From Gorsachius magnificus (taxonomy: Eukaryota > Chordata > Aves > Pelecaniformes > Ardeidae): 64,000 nt of DNA. The stretch is taken from positions 9,160,610-9,224,609 of the forward strand of contig CM067095.1 of NCBI GenBank assembly GCA_034008185.1. The letters run 5' to 3'. Position 1 is the stretch's first letter, and each line of letters opens with the position of its first letter. The notes under the pieces are model-generated. The model was not told the DNA's origin, ran no database searches, and worked only from the letters and a program-made list of their open reading frames with translations. Shown here in pieces: positions 1-13,570 of this stretch. Position numbers and translations under genes: made by a program.

Positions 1-9
1 TCTGTTAAA

Positions 10-63
10 ATTAAAAAAAAACCCAACAAACAAGCTTTCTTAAAAAAAAAAAAACAAACAAGA
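10..63. repeat. A-rich low-complexity tract
   Basis: Long A runs broken by two copies of a motif reading AAACAAACAAG. It is simple A-rich sequence with no coding signal. A second pure A run of 14 lies at 234-247. Either could be the tail of an old retroposon, but no element body is recognisable next to them. Confidence 0.7.
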
Positions 64-3000
64 AGCAGCTATTTACAGTAAATTAAAAAGATATCTATCA
101 AATCTCACTTATGGTAATATAAAGCTATTCCTGAACTTTAATTATTATGACGAACTGGTCTCCTGTGGCTTGTTCATTTCATGCAGCTAAAAAAAAATGT
201 TAACAGTCTTCTAATTATATCAGTTTTCTGTGTAAAAAAAAAAAAAAGGCTTGCATTTATTACTCTGTCTAGGGAAGTTATGGATCATCTTGCTATTCAC
301 TTAATGCTTTTAATTTACATATCAGAAATACTAATAAGTGTGTTGTTATTAGATCATATTCCCTTTCACTTCCAACCCAAGAAAATGGTCCATTTTCTTT
401 AGCTGCCACAAATAAATTAATTTATTTTCCTATGGCACGGTTTTTGATAAGGGCTTTTATCAGAAGTTTGACTGTATTAAGCTTAATAGGACATCTCTCA
501 TTAAAATAAAATCCAAAAGAAAATATGTTTCATTAAAATCACACAATGGCTTTGCCCCCCACCCAAGCCCATTTTGGCTTCATTAGCATATTTAATAGAG
601 GAGATAATTGTGCCTTTCACTTGAACAAGAGCCACAGTCTGAAGTTCTGGATTTGTTTAAAATTCAATAGATTATCTCAGTACCACGTGATGGGCGGCAG
701 TGCTATGTCTAGAGATGGCTACAGCAGAAATGGCAAAGAAGCTGGATTGGGAGCATTTGGCATTTGTTTGACATTGATTTTCTGTGGGGCTCACAGCATG
801 GTACCCAAGAATTTGCTCTTCACTCCCTAGAGTATTTACAGTATATTCCAATGGTATCAACTAAAAGATATCCTATAGTCCCCCTGTAGTTCACTCCTAG
901 AAGACACAGAAGTGTCTGTCTGAAAAGGAACTGACCCACAGCCTAGAAAATCAACCTCTTAAACACACTTTTTTGGGAGAACTAGCTCAAGCAGAAACAA
1001 TCTCTGGTGGTCTTTGGGATCGTTACCACTTAGGCCTTCAAAAGGAACAGGAAAATATAAATAATTTTTCAAAAGACAAAAAAAATACCTGAAAAAAATC
1101 AACTTTCAGAATAAGATAAGAGGGATGTTTGAGAGAGCGCCTGAGGTTTTGACATCTGGCTGTTTCATCTGATTTCAACTCCCACTTCTAATCTGTTTCA
1201 TCCAGGTAGGATGCAGCATCCCCTAACATGCCTGCCTGTCCAACAGCTCTGTGCCTTTGAAGTTCCCTTACTATTCCCAGTAAGTGGGGATAGGAGACTA
1301 ACCCCAGGGGTCCAACAGGTACCAACACTTGACACAGACAAGAGCACATTCTGATTTTGGCTTGATGCTGGATAGGAAAGGAAAAGGAACTTAACTAAGA
1401 TCTTGGGGTTGATTCTGAGCCATACAGAGATCCTTTCGCACTGACAAAATAGTGGAAAAGAGTCTCAGTGTAGGTGAAATTTGGGCCTCACCGATAAATA
1501 GAAACTGCGTAAGAATCTGGTGGTAACACCCTCCTGGTAGGTAACAGACAGGCTAAGGAAATAAAATGTGCGGTGATCAGTGTTGTGTACACATCCCATC
1601 CATCATTGACTGAATGGATCCAGAGAGTGATTTTATCCTAATAACACCATGTCAGTTAGGAGCATTCTTTTGTTCTTCTGGCACCTACTCTATTCTTCTT
1701 AAAAAGTTTCTCAAGAATTTTCTAAAGTTGAAACTTTCACCTAACCAGCTGTATTTCTACCTTATAGCCTCTTCAAACAGATTTCTGCTCACAGTTGAAC
1801 AGATACTAGCTGCCGTAACAAAGCAGCAGCTGATACGCAAAGTTTGCTTGTTTGCACCACAGTGTCCTCTGCTTCAACTCAAAGCCAAAATGCCCATATG
1901 GCCACTGGAAAAAAAAAAAAGGAGGGGGGGGGAAGAATGTAGAGTAAAATGTAGAGTTGCTTCTGCTGGAAGAAAAGAGGGATTGTCAATACAGAAAAGT
2001 GGATTAACACCTCAGCAGTGTAAATTTAAGGTTTTTCATTCTGCTGTACAACACAGTGGCTGGGAATTGCACAGACACAGCACAACAATTTCCCCTAACT
2101 CCTTCCCTTCCCCGGTCTGGGCCCAACCTCCTACAACAAGGGACCCCCGAGACCTGCTGGGATCACAGGGTGCATGCTGCAGATCTGAGCAGCCCACATA
2201 GATCTAATAAAGGCAAAATGGCACACCGAGTTCATGACACTTTATATAAGGTAAAATCTTTCATCAAGCTGTTATCAAAGAGCACACTTCATAGGCTGCT
2301 CATGTATCACACATAGAGGAGCTAAATAAAGAGGGTTGTCTTTGGCGCCAAGATCAGTTTTAAGGGAGAACTTGGGTTTAAAGCCAAACCAGTGCTAGGT
2401 TTGAATTTTTAGTCGAACAGCTGGTAAGCCATACTCTTAAAATTCTAGCCCAAAATCATGAAAAAAAACCTTTCAAAATACAAGTCCCCAAATCTCTGGG
2501 TGTTTCTGCTTTTTTAGGGCTGGCCCAGAAATAGTACCTTTTTTAAGTGCAGTCTGCTGAGAGTCCCAGCATCAGGAATACTTAAATCAGAACTGAAAAT
2601 GATTGTGTCGGTTTCAGCCCTGCATTTGGGCAGGAGAATAGCAGCAGCAGCACCACAAATGATTGCACAGAGGAAGCAATCTGCCAGCCCCTGTGGAGAG
2701 TACCTAGAGCATATGTTCAGTGCGGCATGCAAACATCTCTGATTGTACCAGGCAGATCAACAATGCTCTGGCTACACGTCTTTAACAGTGGGAAGCAGGA
2801 GATTGTGGCATGAGGCTTCTCTAACTCTGCTACTGCTGTCTGAGTTTATTATATTTATACATTTTATGGATCATCACTTCTGCAACTCTGAATGTACAGC
2901 GTGCTGGTCACAAGAATGGGAAACGGATGGGGCATACAGTGGTCCTGGTGACAAACAGGCTGGTTTAACCGCTTCTGCTGCAGTTTTCTTTAGACTTGTC

Positions 3001-5240
3001 TGAATGCTATTTGCATTTTCAGTCCTGCTGTTGCCCCGATTTGCTCCTGAGCTAGAGTGAATTCAGATGTGCCTCCTGCCTGCACAAGGTTCCCTTGTAC
3101 ACAACCCTTGGCATTTCTTCAGGCAAACCTGACAGAAATACCAGTGCTCAATTTACTGTTGTGCCCCTGTCTTACCTAGATGGCTCCTAGACTCAGTTTC
3201 CTGAAAATAAGACTTGTGGACCTGTAAATGTCCCTAGTATATACAGCTGTGTAAAGAATTGATGTTTTAAATATGGCTGAATCTGAAAAACAAAAATGTT
3301 GCAGTATTTCTTCAGATCGGATCAACCGAAATTAAAACTTTTATATCATTTTTGAAGAAAATTTTAAAAGAAAATAACAATTCAAAACAAGGATATTAAA
3401 AAAACCAAAAAAACCAAACCAAAACAAAAAATCCCACCAAAATACAAACCCAACACATCTATTTTTCTAAGGTCTAGAGAAAATATGGATCAAACATTTT
3501 TCTTTATTTTTAGCCTAAATGATATAAACGTATACATAGTTCTGGCTGACACAAAAATTCACTTTTTTACGTGAATAAATAAATATTTGTCCAGTTCCAC
3601 AAGTAACTACAGATAATTGAGACTGGATGAGATTGCTTTTTTTGGTGTGTTTGGTTTATTTTGAAACAGGGTAACGAGAGTAGAGAACTTTCTTCTCTCC
3701 AGCTCCCAGTATAGCACAGCAGTTCCCAAGTGGCTGCCATGCTCTTTCCATGCCAAATTTCACAACCACAATAGCAAGAACATAACAAAGTTATTTTATG
3801 TCATTCACTTGCATTTTGAAATGAAAATTAACTTCATAACCTTGAACAATCAATAGCTTCAGATAATGAAACAACAATGGAAATTTTAATCTACAGAATG
3901 TGATTACCCAAACCACAATTGGCTGGGACACAGGGACTTACAGCCACATTCCTAAGAAGAAAATGCCAACTTCCCTTGTATCTCTAAGTACTACAGTCTT
4001 ATTTTTACCCCTGTCAGCAAAAACTAGCACTAAACCAGTCTTTTATTTCCTTCTCTTCCTGAGAGGAAACACCAGAGCTTTTCCTGGTATACCCAGAATT
4101 CACCTTTTTACCACTTATTCAATTTATTTTCTGAATCTTGGCAAGATGCTAACCTAGTCTGTATAACCACAGGCTACAGTACTCCAACTGCCAGACATTA
4201 ATGTATCTGCTTTAGTCACTCATCCACCCCCAAAATTGACAGTTTGAAGAATTACCAGCTCCCAATACATGAAACTTAACTAAGCCCAGACAGCTGTATC
4301 AGTGAACAACCTAGATTTCCATGTTAATATGACCTTGCTCGACACAAAGCACTTCAGGTATTTTATCAGCTTGTCTGTGAAAAGCATTCAATCTCTTTAG
4401 AGGTATAAAGTGGGAAAAAGAAAGCACATTTTGCCTAACTATGAATTTACCATGCATAGTTGAGATGCACAGCTTAGATCAGCATCCATAACTAAAATGA
4501 ACAGCCTGCCAGGTGTGAATTGCAGGCACTAACCATAATCCCCTTCTCTCTTCCAAATGCTCCTCCAGTCCAGCTTAAAGTAACACCTGTGAGAAAGGCA
4601 AATAAATTGTTCTTCTGCGAGTAAATGAAAAGCCTACCAAAAAAAAAAAAAATAATCTTTAAAATAAGGACCAGTCTCCACTCTTTACTCCCCCAGGGCC
4701 TACATCTCCCAGGAAGCCAACTTGATCGAGCAATGCAGCCGCCCACCACTGCCAGGTCCTGCCCAACTGGTGACCGCTCTTGACATGCAGTCTCCTGCTC
4801 CATGCACACACAAGCCATGCTTCATATTGTCATAGCTTAGAAGTTTGATGAGGGTATGAAAAAAGAGAATGGGACACAACTACATAAAATGAGGAAGAGC
4901 ACTGAACAGATGAATAAAAACCCAGATTCCTTCTTCTTATAACAAAATAACCTGAGGAACATGTAATTGAACTTAAAAGCAACAGTATTTTAGAAATATT
5001 TTTATTTGTACACAGTTCAATCTTAATTTATTGTAGATTTTATTTGAGGAACCGGCTAGCCCAAGATACCACTTAGGTCTAGAATTTAGAGGAATTTAAT
5101 TAAAGAGTAATGACTAATTTCTGGAGTTAGAAAGATGTTGCTCTCATTTCCACAGAGCAATTTGCTGAGCCTTTCTCAGAAAGTTCTAACTGTGACTGAT
5201 CACGGCCAGTAAAAAGAGGGCTCCCAGCTCAAACCAGCTG
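64..5240. other. Unique AT-rich DNA, no gene seen
   Basis: I see no exon, RNA gene or recent repeat here. The longest open frame, plus strand 1614-2201 (195 codons), runs through an A12/G-rich tract at 1907-1935 and matches no family I recognise, so I treat it as chance. Other simple tracts are an AAAACC-type A-rich stretch at 3396-3430 and A14 at 4639-4652. A region at 1408-1488 resembles an old sauropsid repeat and is listed separately. Confidence 0.6.
1408..1488. repeat. Possible relic of an old sauropsid foldback repeat
   Basis: The left end reads TTGATTCTGAGC and the right end GGTGAAATTTGGGCC, which recalls the ends of an old repeat common in turtle, crocodile and bird DNA (GATTCTGA near one end, AATTTGGCCC near the other). 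The middle is too diverged to align by eye. The call rests on remembered pattern only and I cannot name the family. Confidence 0.3.
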
Positions 5241-5350
5241 GGTAAGAACGATCTAGTTAAAGGTGTCCCTGCTCATTGCAGGGGGGTGGGACTAGATGAC
5301 ATCTAAAGGTCCTTTCCAACCCAAAGCATTTTATGATTATGATTTGATGA
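5241..5350 (+). mobile_element. CR1 LINE, decayed 3'-end fragment
   Basis: The stretch carries the conserved CR1 3' untranslated end in sense orientation: GTCCCTGCTCATTGCAGGGG, then GGACTAGATGACATCTAAAGG, then CCTTTCCAACCC, then the short terminal repeats. The same blocks appear in reverse complement at the end of the young CR1 at 26661-26750, so the identification can be made inside the window. Only about 100 bp remain, a typical severe 5' truncation. The terminal repeat reads TTATGATTATGATTTGATGATT instead of the usual ATTCTATG units, which shows decay or a divergent subfamily. The left boundary is approximate. Confidence 0.85.
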
Positions 5351-8300
5351 TTTCCTGTACAGTACAGACCATCAAAAAAAATGCAGAGCAGCTTCTCAGG
5401 CTGCAATAACGTAGGAAGGCTCTGGGCTCACAAGGAGTGTTTGATAATAATGAAAATAAAAGCCGGGACAAAAAGGGGACATAAAGAAAATCAAAACGAT
5501 CCTCTCCTTCCTCAAAAATAAATAGTACAAGGTGGCAAACTGATGCAGGATAACCTAGAAAAGACTCTTCAGAGCAGAGAACAAGAGACAAGCAGAGCTT
5601 TCAGTATAAGAAATAAGAGAGACCTGAAGGGAAAAACAAGGACCTGTGAGTTATTGCAAATAGGGAGGAAAGACCATAAATACCTTCAACAGTTATATGG
5701 TGACAGCAATGCAAATGGTTGTACGGCATCTTCCACCATAGAGTACAAAATTGTCATTATCTGAAATCGGACTTTCTTGGAGTGTCAGTGGGATATCAGC
5801 ACCTAAAGAAGCATCTGCAGGCTTGTAATTGTGGGGAGAATGATCATCCTAGAGCAGGTGGGACAGACAAGCTAGAGAAAAGGCTAGAAAAGAGGAGGGA
5901 TTAGTAACAACAGAAGAAGAATCTATTTTCTGGGACACTACACAGCAATGGCTAACACTATTCTTGTTCATTTGAGGGAGCTGGGCCATTGACTTCAATA
6001 AAAATAAAATTGGGCTTTAAAGTTGTAATGAACTATTTATTAATTAGTATGCCCTAAGTGTTCGGAAAAAGCTATTACTTAATGTGCATTATTCTCCTCT
6101 CCAATCTTCTTTAAATGAAAGGAGTTGATTGGATTGATGATAGGATTGAGAAATACAGACTCTTGCCATCTGAAGATGCCCAGTTACATCCTTTTTTGCT
6201 TAAATTTCATCAAAAGCTAGCACAAAAGGGATATCAATGATACAAGAGCAGAGCCAAATGCATCTGGCTTTACTGAGTATAATTGTAATATCAAGTGCCT
6301 TGTTGGGTTGTGTCTTTTGGAAACAAAAACAATCCATTGTGATACTCTGGAAAGGTTCCTTCTCATCTGCATGGAACTCATTTTAAAAGGATGATTTAAA
6401 ACAAAAGAAACATTATCCAATATTAGAAGTAACCGTTAGCAAGGCTCATTAATGCAATGCACTGAAGCTACAGTCTCTGCAATTCTATTGCATAGTTAAA
6501 CTAGTGTAATTAAACCATAGTTCCTCTGTGTTATTTAGCAAAGTAAATAATTACACCATGCCCCTGAGGTTTATTGTTAATTTGTAGCATCAGGCAGAAA
6601 CTCTTGCTGTCATTTCTAAACCTCCATTTTATGGGATCATATCCCTATAGTGCTGCCCTGTTACTGTACTGAACATCAAAGTGGCTGCACTGACATTTTA
6701 TCCTGTTGTGTTCCCCATCATAAATAGCAGCATTACACTGCCTTATCGACATGTGCATTTCTATCCGAGGTAGCCATCAAAACTTCAGACCTTACAGACA
6801 GGTCTTAAATAATCAACCTGGGTTTACTTTACAGGGTGGAAAAGTGAGTTGTTTCCCCTATGCACCAAAAAGAGTCTGGATTAATTCACTTACTGCAATT
6901 TGACCTTTTTTTTTTTGCCCAGAAACACAAATGTCAGCACAGCAGGACTACAGTCACTTCCAGCATCACTCCTCCTTCGATAAGCATGGCTCTTCCTGTA
7001 CTTTTGTTATGGACAGAGCCTCTGCCCTTGCACTCCCAGGCTGCAGGACTGCAGCCTAGAACAGAAATTCACCCTGTTGGACAATATCCATTTTTCTACA
7101 ACCTGGTTACAGCTGCCCAACTAGTTTAACTAAAGATAGGAAAACAGAGTAACAGGTAATAATAATTAAAAATCATTCAACACCCCCTCTATCCCTGAAA
7201 TTTTTAGGTCATGCTGAGGGGGCACAACCCTCTTCTGGAAGCCCCAGAACAAAAGCAGGGCTGGCAGGATTACAGCTACATCCCAGTTCAGGAGCTGTAA
7301 CAGGGCTGGGACTGCACAAAGTGACAACTGGTCCATTTTTAATGGCACATTTAGACAAATGTCCAACATCCCTATGCAGTTCATAAGGCTGCAAGGGGGA
7401 AACAAAAGCACAATGCCCCAATAATCTCAGTATTCAAGCCAAAAAAGTTGTATTCACCAACATCCCAAGAGATGAGACTGCTTATTCCCACATATCAGCA
7501 GGAAAACTAATACAGATGTCAACTTTAGTCTTTCCAGTCTGGGAGTTGCAGCTTTCTGCTCCTAAGTAGGAAGATGCGGTTTCTCTTGTTTTCATGCTCC
7601 TGCCAGTGGCAGAAAGGAAAGGCCTGTCTGCTGGCAACAAAGCAGAGAGACTTTTTTTCCCCTCCCTTTGGCCATTCCCACAGTCCCTTTTTGCTAAGAG
7701 CCAGGGAAGACTCGCCATGGTGACGTGCCCAGGATGAACCGCAAAAAAGCTCTCTTACGTGACTGTGAATTTAATATTGCATTACCTTGGAAAGCCTATG
7801 ACTACATGTCAAATATAGTAATAGTAAAGGTGATGAAATAAAGGCATCCAAGACAGGGAAAAGAGACTCAAGAAAGAAAGAAAGAAAAAAAATCTTTCCA
7901 CAGGATATGGTTTTCGTTGAGAGACTCCTCATATTTGCTAGCATTTAAATCAGTAGTTTGTATCTAGTTGCACAGGACAAGAGATTACATTTCACTCCCT
8001 CGCAACAGATTCATAAGAAAAGCTCTTTTAAGTTCAGTGTTTATGCATACATGCATGCATATAATAAAACACTGTATTTAAAACTCTGTATTCAGTCCAG
8101 TATGGTTTGAAAACTGGGATGTTCAGCCAGAATCTCAGCTAGCAGTAAAATGTTATGTTGATTAGCTCAATATGACAACCGAAAGGACCACACATCAACA
8201 TCATTCCCCCGGCTTCAGCTGAACTATGTCGATTTGTATCTGCTGTGTTTCTGGCCTGTTGTACTCTGCATTATTCTGCTTCCTAAGGCATTGGGATGAC

Positions 8301-9577
8301 AGCCCGATTATCGCAGGATTTCCTATCTGTTATTAAAGAGCGTTTGCTTTTCAACACAGCTAAGAGTATACTTTCCTGACGGATGAAAGGACCACATTAC
8401 TGTCCCTCTATGTTGCTCTGGAGAAACTGAGATGCTTTGTAAGTATCTATCATGTGCTCAATTATATATATAACGTATGCAGAAGAAGTGAGAGACCCGA
8501 CCTATACATACAACTCAGCCCTTACAATCTTAATGGTAAATCAACATCAATATCATTCCAAGTACTGTAGAGAACGCAGCAACAGTTGTGAAATACACTT
8601 TGCAGATCATGGAAGGAAAACATGGATCAGAGTTTGTAAAGGATTTGGAGAACCGTCAAAAGAAAAGACACTGAACTGGGATATTATGCTGTGCCACCAT
8701 TTCTCTTGGGAAACACATTTTGAAGTTGACATTCCAATGTAAGTAAAGAGCTTAAGGATTTTATTTTATTTTTGCTAGAGAAACTATTTTCACCTAAAAA
8801 TTCAAGTCCTAAGGTAAACAGAAATAGACTTCCTGCACAAGTAACATGAAAATCAGAAAAGCATCATGTAAAATCTGTAGTTTTCTATAACTGCTGTAAA
8901 TCTTAGTGGGTCCCTGCAGCTCTGCAAAGCTCATTAGCAACGTACCCAAGACTTGGCATCACTGGTTAAACTTTGAGCTCAGAGTGACTCCTGAACATCA
9001 ACCTTCTATCTCTAAAAGTAGCGTGCTGACTTTTCGTATCTTTACTTAAGCTGACAAATGCTGACACTGTCCAAACAATCCAGAGTATGCCCTCATGAAC
9101 ATTTCCATCACTGCTGTCAGATCTCCGTACTCCCTAACAAAGGAGAAATAACAGAATATAGGATGTCAAAAGACCATGTATAAGCTATTATTTGTTTTAT
9201 AGTAATAGGTCGTTATATTATTTCTTTCAAAGTTGGCATTTAATTTAATGAATCACCTTTCTCCATAGTTCGTTTTTAATGTACCATGCCATGTTTCTCA
9301 TCGTGCCTCAGCCTCACTTCCTTTTGCTTTTCCTGTTGGCATTTAATTTACTGAAACAAAAGGATTACTGCTATATCTTACAGTTAGATTGTGATGATTA
9401 AATGTCCACCACCGTATTATTTTTAAGCAGCAGTTTATTTAGCCTCAGTGAATTGTTACATGTATAATCCAGCTTCGTTGTGTGTTGTGATTTGGAAGGT
9501 ATGATACTGTTGCTGCTAACATAGTTCAGGACACTCTAAACCGGCTCTGAGATTTCTTAATACACGAGAAAGGACAA
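5351..9577. other. Unique DNA, no gene seen
   Basis: No exon or RNA gene is recognisable. Short simple repeats are an AAAG-type purine run at 7871-7892 and an ATGC-type stretch at 8041-8065. At 5985-6000 the sequence CCATTGACTTCAATA matches the core of an old foldback repeat common in sauropsids. Open frames here are under 100 codons and match nothing I know. Confidence 0.55.
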
Positions 9578-9738
9578 AGTAGGACTGGAGGTGACCTACT
9601 GAATAATCTAGGCCATTTGCTAGCTACCACAGGCTACCACACTGTATCATCTCATTTGTAAGCTGTTTTAGCAGTGGTTGTTTGACTGTTCCTTAGGGAG
9701 CAGTAAGTATTCCAGTGCCTCACCACCAACAGGCACAA
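9578..9738 (-). mobile_element. Old CR1 LINE, 3' part, minus strand
   Basis: Read on the plus strand, blocks occur in the order of a reverse-complemented CR1 3' end: GGACTGGAGGTGACCT, AATAATCTAGG, then after about 90 bp TCCTTAGGGAGC and ATTCCAGTGCCTCACCACC. The young copy at 26689-26850 has the counterparts in the same order (GGTTGGAAGGGACCT, GTCATGTAGTCC, TCTCTGGGCAACC, TTCCAGTGTTTCACCACCC). Divergence is heavy and there is no terminal ATTCTATG repeat, so this is an ancient copy, much older than the 26-28 kb element. Confidence 0.6.
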
Positions 9739-9787
9739 TGGCTATTGGATTGAAGTGGCTACATCTCTGTTGCCAAAATATAATACA

Positions 9788-9803
9788 ACAACACACACAC
9801 ACC
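9788..9803. repeat. Short CA microsatellite
   Basis: Six uninterrupted CA units preceded by CAACAA. It lies just beyond the old CR1 relic. It is too short to be notable, but it could be polymorphic. Confidence 0.8.
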
Positions 9804-12800
9804 CAAAATGACTTTACAATATAAAAATGCTTGTGAATCCTAAACACTCAGGGAAAAGGTTGACATTTCAAACTGTAAGTTAATTCATCTGTTTTGAGCT
9901 GCAGAAAGCGCACCTCTCACAAGATAAATCTCCAACAAATGTCAGCCCCAACTATCTCCCATCTCAAGCAAAACCAGAAGCTATTAAAGAACCTGTGTGC
10001 ATGCTGTTGGTACCACATAAAAACAAGCATTACCTTGGATTTTGTTCAAGGAAGCCTCATAAACACTCAGCCACAATGCTCATGATAATTAACTGTAAGC
10101 TTGCAGTTAAACACAGGCATTAAGTGCTTTCCTCACAATTCCTTTCCACTTAAGTCCTGTCCCGTATCAAAGCATGATTCCAGATTTCTCCCACTAAAGG
10201 CCTGATCCAAAAAACTAGAAAACAGTGAAAGCTTTCCCACTAGCTTTGCTGGGGCTTGGACTAGGACCCTCAGAAGAGGAACACACACTGAGTTTGGATA
10301 AACAGGCCACTCACTCTTGGCAATTCATGTCAATGTACCCGTCTTAGTCTCCAAAACCGACAATATTCCTTTTCCAAACCTCTGGATGAATTCTCACCTC
10401 TCTTTCTCTGGGTTTCCCATCCCTTGCCATTCTCTGTCTCTTTTAGGAGGAAAGAAAAAAGGCTACAGAGTAGGCAAAAACAGTCGCCTGGACAGGTCTA
10501 CTCCCAGCCTTGACTTGAGCTGATTTTGCATATGTACTAACACGTACTACTCGCTGCTGTTCCTCTGAGCCCCTGACTGCTCTCGCATTGCATCCACTTC
10601 TCCAGACAAGTCTTCAGCTCTATTATTCAAATACTTAACACGCCCTTTGCCTTATTGGTCCTTATAAATCAGATTATCTCATTAGTGCAGCATTTTGCTT
10701 TTACTGTCAATTTCTGATTTCATTTAAGTCAGTGAAACAAAGACAAGGAGTTATATAAGGAAGGATTTGTCTTAAGAAGCTTTACAGACAGCAATCCCTC
10801 ATCTTGATAATTTTTAACAGGTAGTTGCTTTCTTTTTCTTTTTTTTTCTCCCTCCTCCTATCAGTTTCTCTCTTTATCAAAGTACAATTAAGTAGGCTGA
10901 CTGGATTGCAAAGTTTTGGTAAGAGAAACCCCACCTCTCTTGCCTTTTTGGTTGATCTTTCCAAGCTTGTCTTCAAACAGTGCTTTAAAATGTTGTTGCT
11001 ACCATTAATAAAAAAAAAGTAAAAGAGGCCTTGACAGACTGTAAACATGGTCCTTAGAGGCTTACTCCTTACCTCAGTCCCTTCAGAATTCAGCCCAACT
11101 ACTCTTTTACAACCAAGCTCTTTTCCTAAGGAACTGAAATATGCATGATATCTCTACTCTCTCTCCCGTTCTAATTTCCTCATAAGCCCTGTGGAGGGAA
11201 CCTTCTTAGGTTCCAATAGGAGGAGGCAAGGCAGGATAAGTTCACAAACTTTGCTACGTATGGGAAAGAACAGCATTCCCACGGGTGATGTGCATGACAA
11301 CAGCAATAGGCCAGGGCATAAAACTCGTCACTTCTACAACAAAAATTGAGTATTCTCTATCTCAGCCATAAAAAAAAAAAAAAAATCCTTAATATGAAGC
11401 TTGTTCCTGAAGGCCTGCAGAACACCTCCTTGCCTTTTACACCCTTCCTGTATATGCCAAGTGCCCAAATCCATTACCTTGACAACACTGTGCATCACTG
11501 TAATAGCATGAGTCAGACTCACGATTTTTGTGACCATAACAAAAGCAGACTGCCATCGATTGGCATGGAGCTCCCTGTTAGAAACTATAATTTCAGAAGG
11601 ATACTTGCTTTAAATCTTGTTGCTTTCTGCTTTGGGTCTTGCCAAACTTGCACATACACCAAAACCAGTGGCTTGTTTTATGGTCTCATTTTAATGGGTT
11701 TGTCTGTATTCCAAGACCCAGCAAACAAAACAGATCAAACCCCCTCCATAAGGGGTTTCACTCACAGCTTCTTCCTCATCCTTTACATACCCAGTCTTAA
11801 CAGGCTGAGCTCAGTGTCTGAACCATCTCCCATAGTTTCCAAATGATGGTTGCGATGTTCTGTTCCAGACTAAAATCCAAGTGTGCAGGTGCTTCACTTA
11901 AAACCCTTTGGCATCTGTGAAGCTGGACCAAAGGCTTAGACCAGAGAAGAAAAAATGAAGAGGGGATAAACCAACAAAACTGTATGTCAGGTTTTCCATC
12001 TGAGAAACTACAGCTCCTAGCAGGTATCGATCCAAAGATAGGGATGACTGCTGACTAGCACATGTTTGGCTGACAAGCCAAGAAAGTAAACAGGTTACAA
12101 TAATGACAAAAAACAACTGTCACCATGAGCACACAGCAGTACATCTTCTTCTACAATATCCAGGAGAAAAGGGGTCAGATTTCCTGTGTTTCAGTTTCCT
12201 TCGCTTGTAAACATCCCCTTTTTGTCAGCTGTGCTGTATTTAGCTTAGTTTATGGACTCATGACAGGGACAGGCCTTGCTATGAATTTCTGGCAGAATAC
12301 TCCAATACTATACCAAAGAAGCATATAGAAAAGCTCATGAAATCCAGCAGCAATTGGATTTCTCTTCAATGATGTAGGCTGTGCATTGCCATATAGTGTA
12401 GCCAATAAGGCATGGTTTACTGCTTTTTGCCTGGTACCTGTTCACAGGCTTGTGAATATCAACACCTAGCACAAGGTAGGAAAGTACAAGACTCCCATTT
12501 CATGAGTCCTGTAAGCCACTGACTGTTAGAACAACGAGAGAGGTGATTTCTCCACTTGGTCTTAGTAGATATTAGGACATTACTACAAGATGCAAGCACT
12601 GTTGAGTATCACTGACATTGTATGTGTTATATGAGAAAGATCTTACAGTATCCATTGAAGCTGTGATGTGGAACTGTATAAAGAGACAGCACATTTTTGA
12701 CACGGAGCAAAATGGACAGAAAACGGTTCATATAGCTATGTGAAAAGATTGACTTTCAGCTCAGTATTCTGGGCTACTTGATGATACACAAGTAATGATA

Positions 12801-13452
12801 CACCATCGTGGCCCATTCAAAGAAAGGACCTGACCCTGGCAGGACTTCAGCGTCCCAACCTACATAGCGCATGTTTCATCTCCAGAGCACGAGGATACCA
12901 TGGCTGTGCTAAACAAACCAACGGCTGCCGGAGAGGACTGAGAGGCTCTTCAGTCAAGTACCATGAGGTGACTAACGGTGGTGCAGCTGAGGCTCATGAG
13001 GCAACACTGCAAGGAACGATGCAAGGAAATAAATAACCCTTGACTAAAAGGTGAAATGAATGATGTAAGTACCAGAAGACATAAACAGCAAGGGCCTAGT
13101 GGGATTTTCTGTCATTCTGCTGCAAACTTCAACAAGAGTTAGGTACAAAGTACTTCTGAAAATCCCATGGAAGTTTATCTGCATTTTTAGGCAGAGGAAG
13201 ACAGCATCTATTTCACAATGTTCTCTTGATTACTCCTCCTTCTATGGTTATCAAAGACTCAAGGTTGAAGATTTGCTGTAGAACTGAAGTCAACACTTCT
13301 AACTGGTGCATTAGTTTGCCTCCACTAAGGATATGGTCCAAGCCACAGTTAAACCCATGGTGTTGCTCTCTGCCTGAGGAACATGTACCATTCCCCTCAA
13401 TGCTCTCTCTGATTACTGTGTTCCTAAGTCCCTTGTGAGACAGGCAGATGTT
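9804..13452. other. Unique DNA, no gene seen
   Basis: Apart from the foldback relic at 10199-10268, this stretch shows only a T/C-rich tract at 10829-10859 and an A16 run at 11370-11385. The 166-codon plus-strand frame at 11346-11846 starts inside the region before the A run and reads through it, with no recognisable domain, so I reject it as a gene. No tRNA or other structured RNA was found by eye. Confidence 0.55.
10199..10268. repeat. Degenerate foldback repeat (GGCCTGATCCAA ends)
   Basis: The left end reads GGCCTGATCCAA and the right end TTGGACTAGGACC, which is close to the reverse complement of the left. The inside is also roughly mirrored (GTGAAAGCTTTCCCAC). The layout matches a palindromic repeat that I remember from turtle, crocodile and bird genomes. 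I cannot give its database name. The copy is old and has lost perfect pairing. Confidence 0.55.
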
Positions 13453-13570
13453 AATATTCCCATTTTACGACCAGAAACTGAGGCACAGAGAGTCTAAGCA
13501 GCTTGGCCAGAGCCGCAGAGGGAGCATCTGGTTTAGCAGAGAGCTGAAGCCCAGCTCCCCAGTGCCAGGC
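13453..13570 (+). mobile_element. MIR-like SINE relic
   Basis: Successive blocks match the MIR core in sense orientation: ATTCCCATTTTACGA, GAAACTGAGGCACAGAGAG, TCTAAGCAGCTTGGCCAGAG, then AGCAGAGAGCTGAAGCCCAG. In the family this part reads as a 'bring down the zero, check the balance' style conserved core followed by a gene-poor tail, and it is the best-kept segment in old copies. Flanking MIR parts are not recognisable. This is the clearest of the MIR-like copies in the window. Confidence 0.7.

Noticed and set aside
1614..2201. 195-codon plus-strand open frame
   Set aside because: It reads through an A12/G-rich tract, has no known domain, and its length is within chance for 64 kb in six frames.
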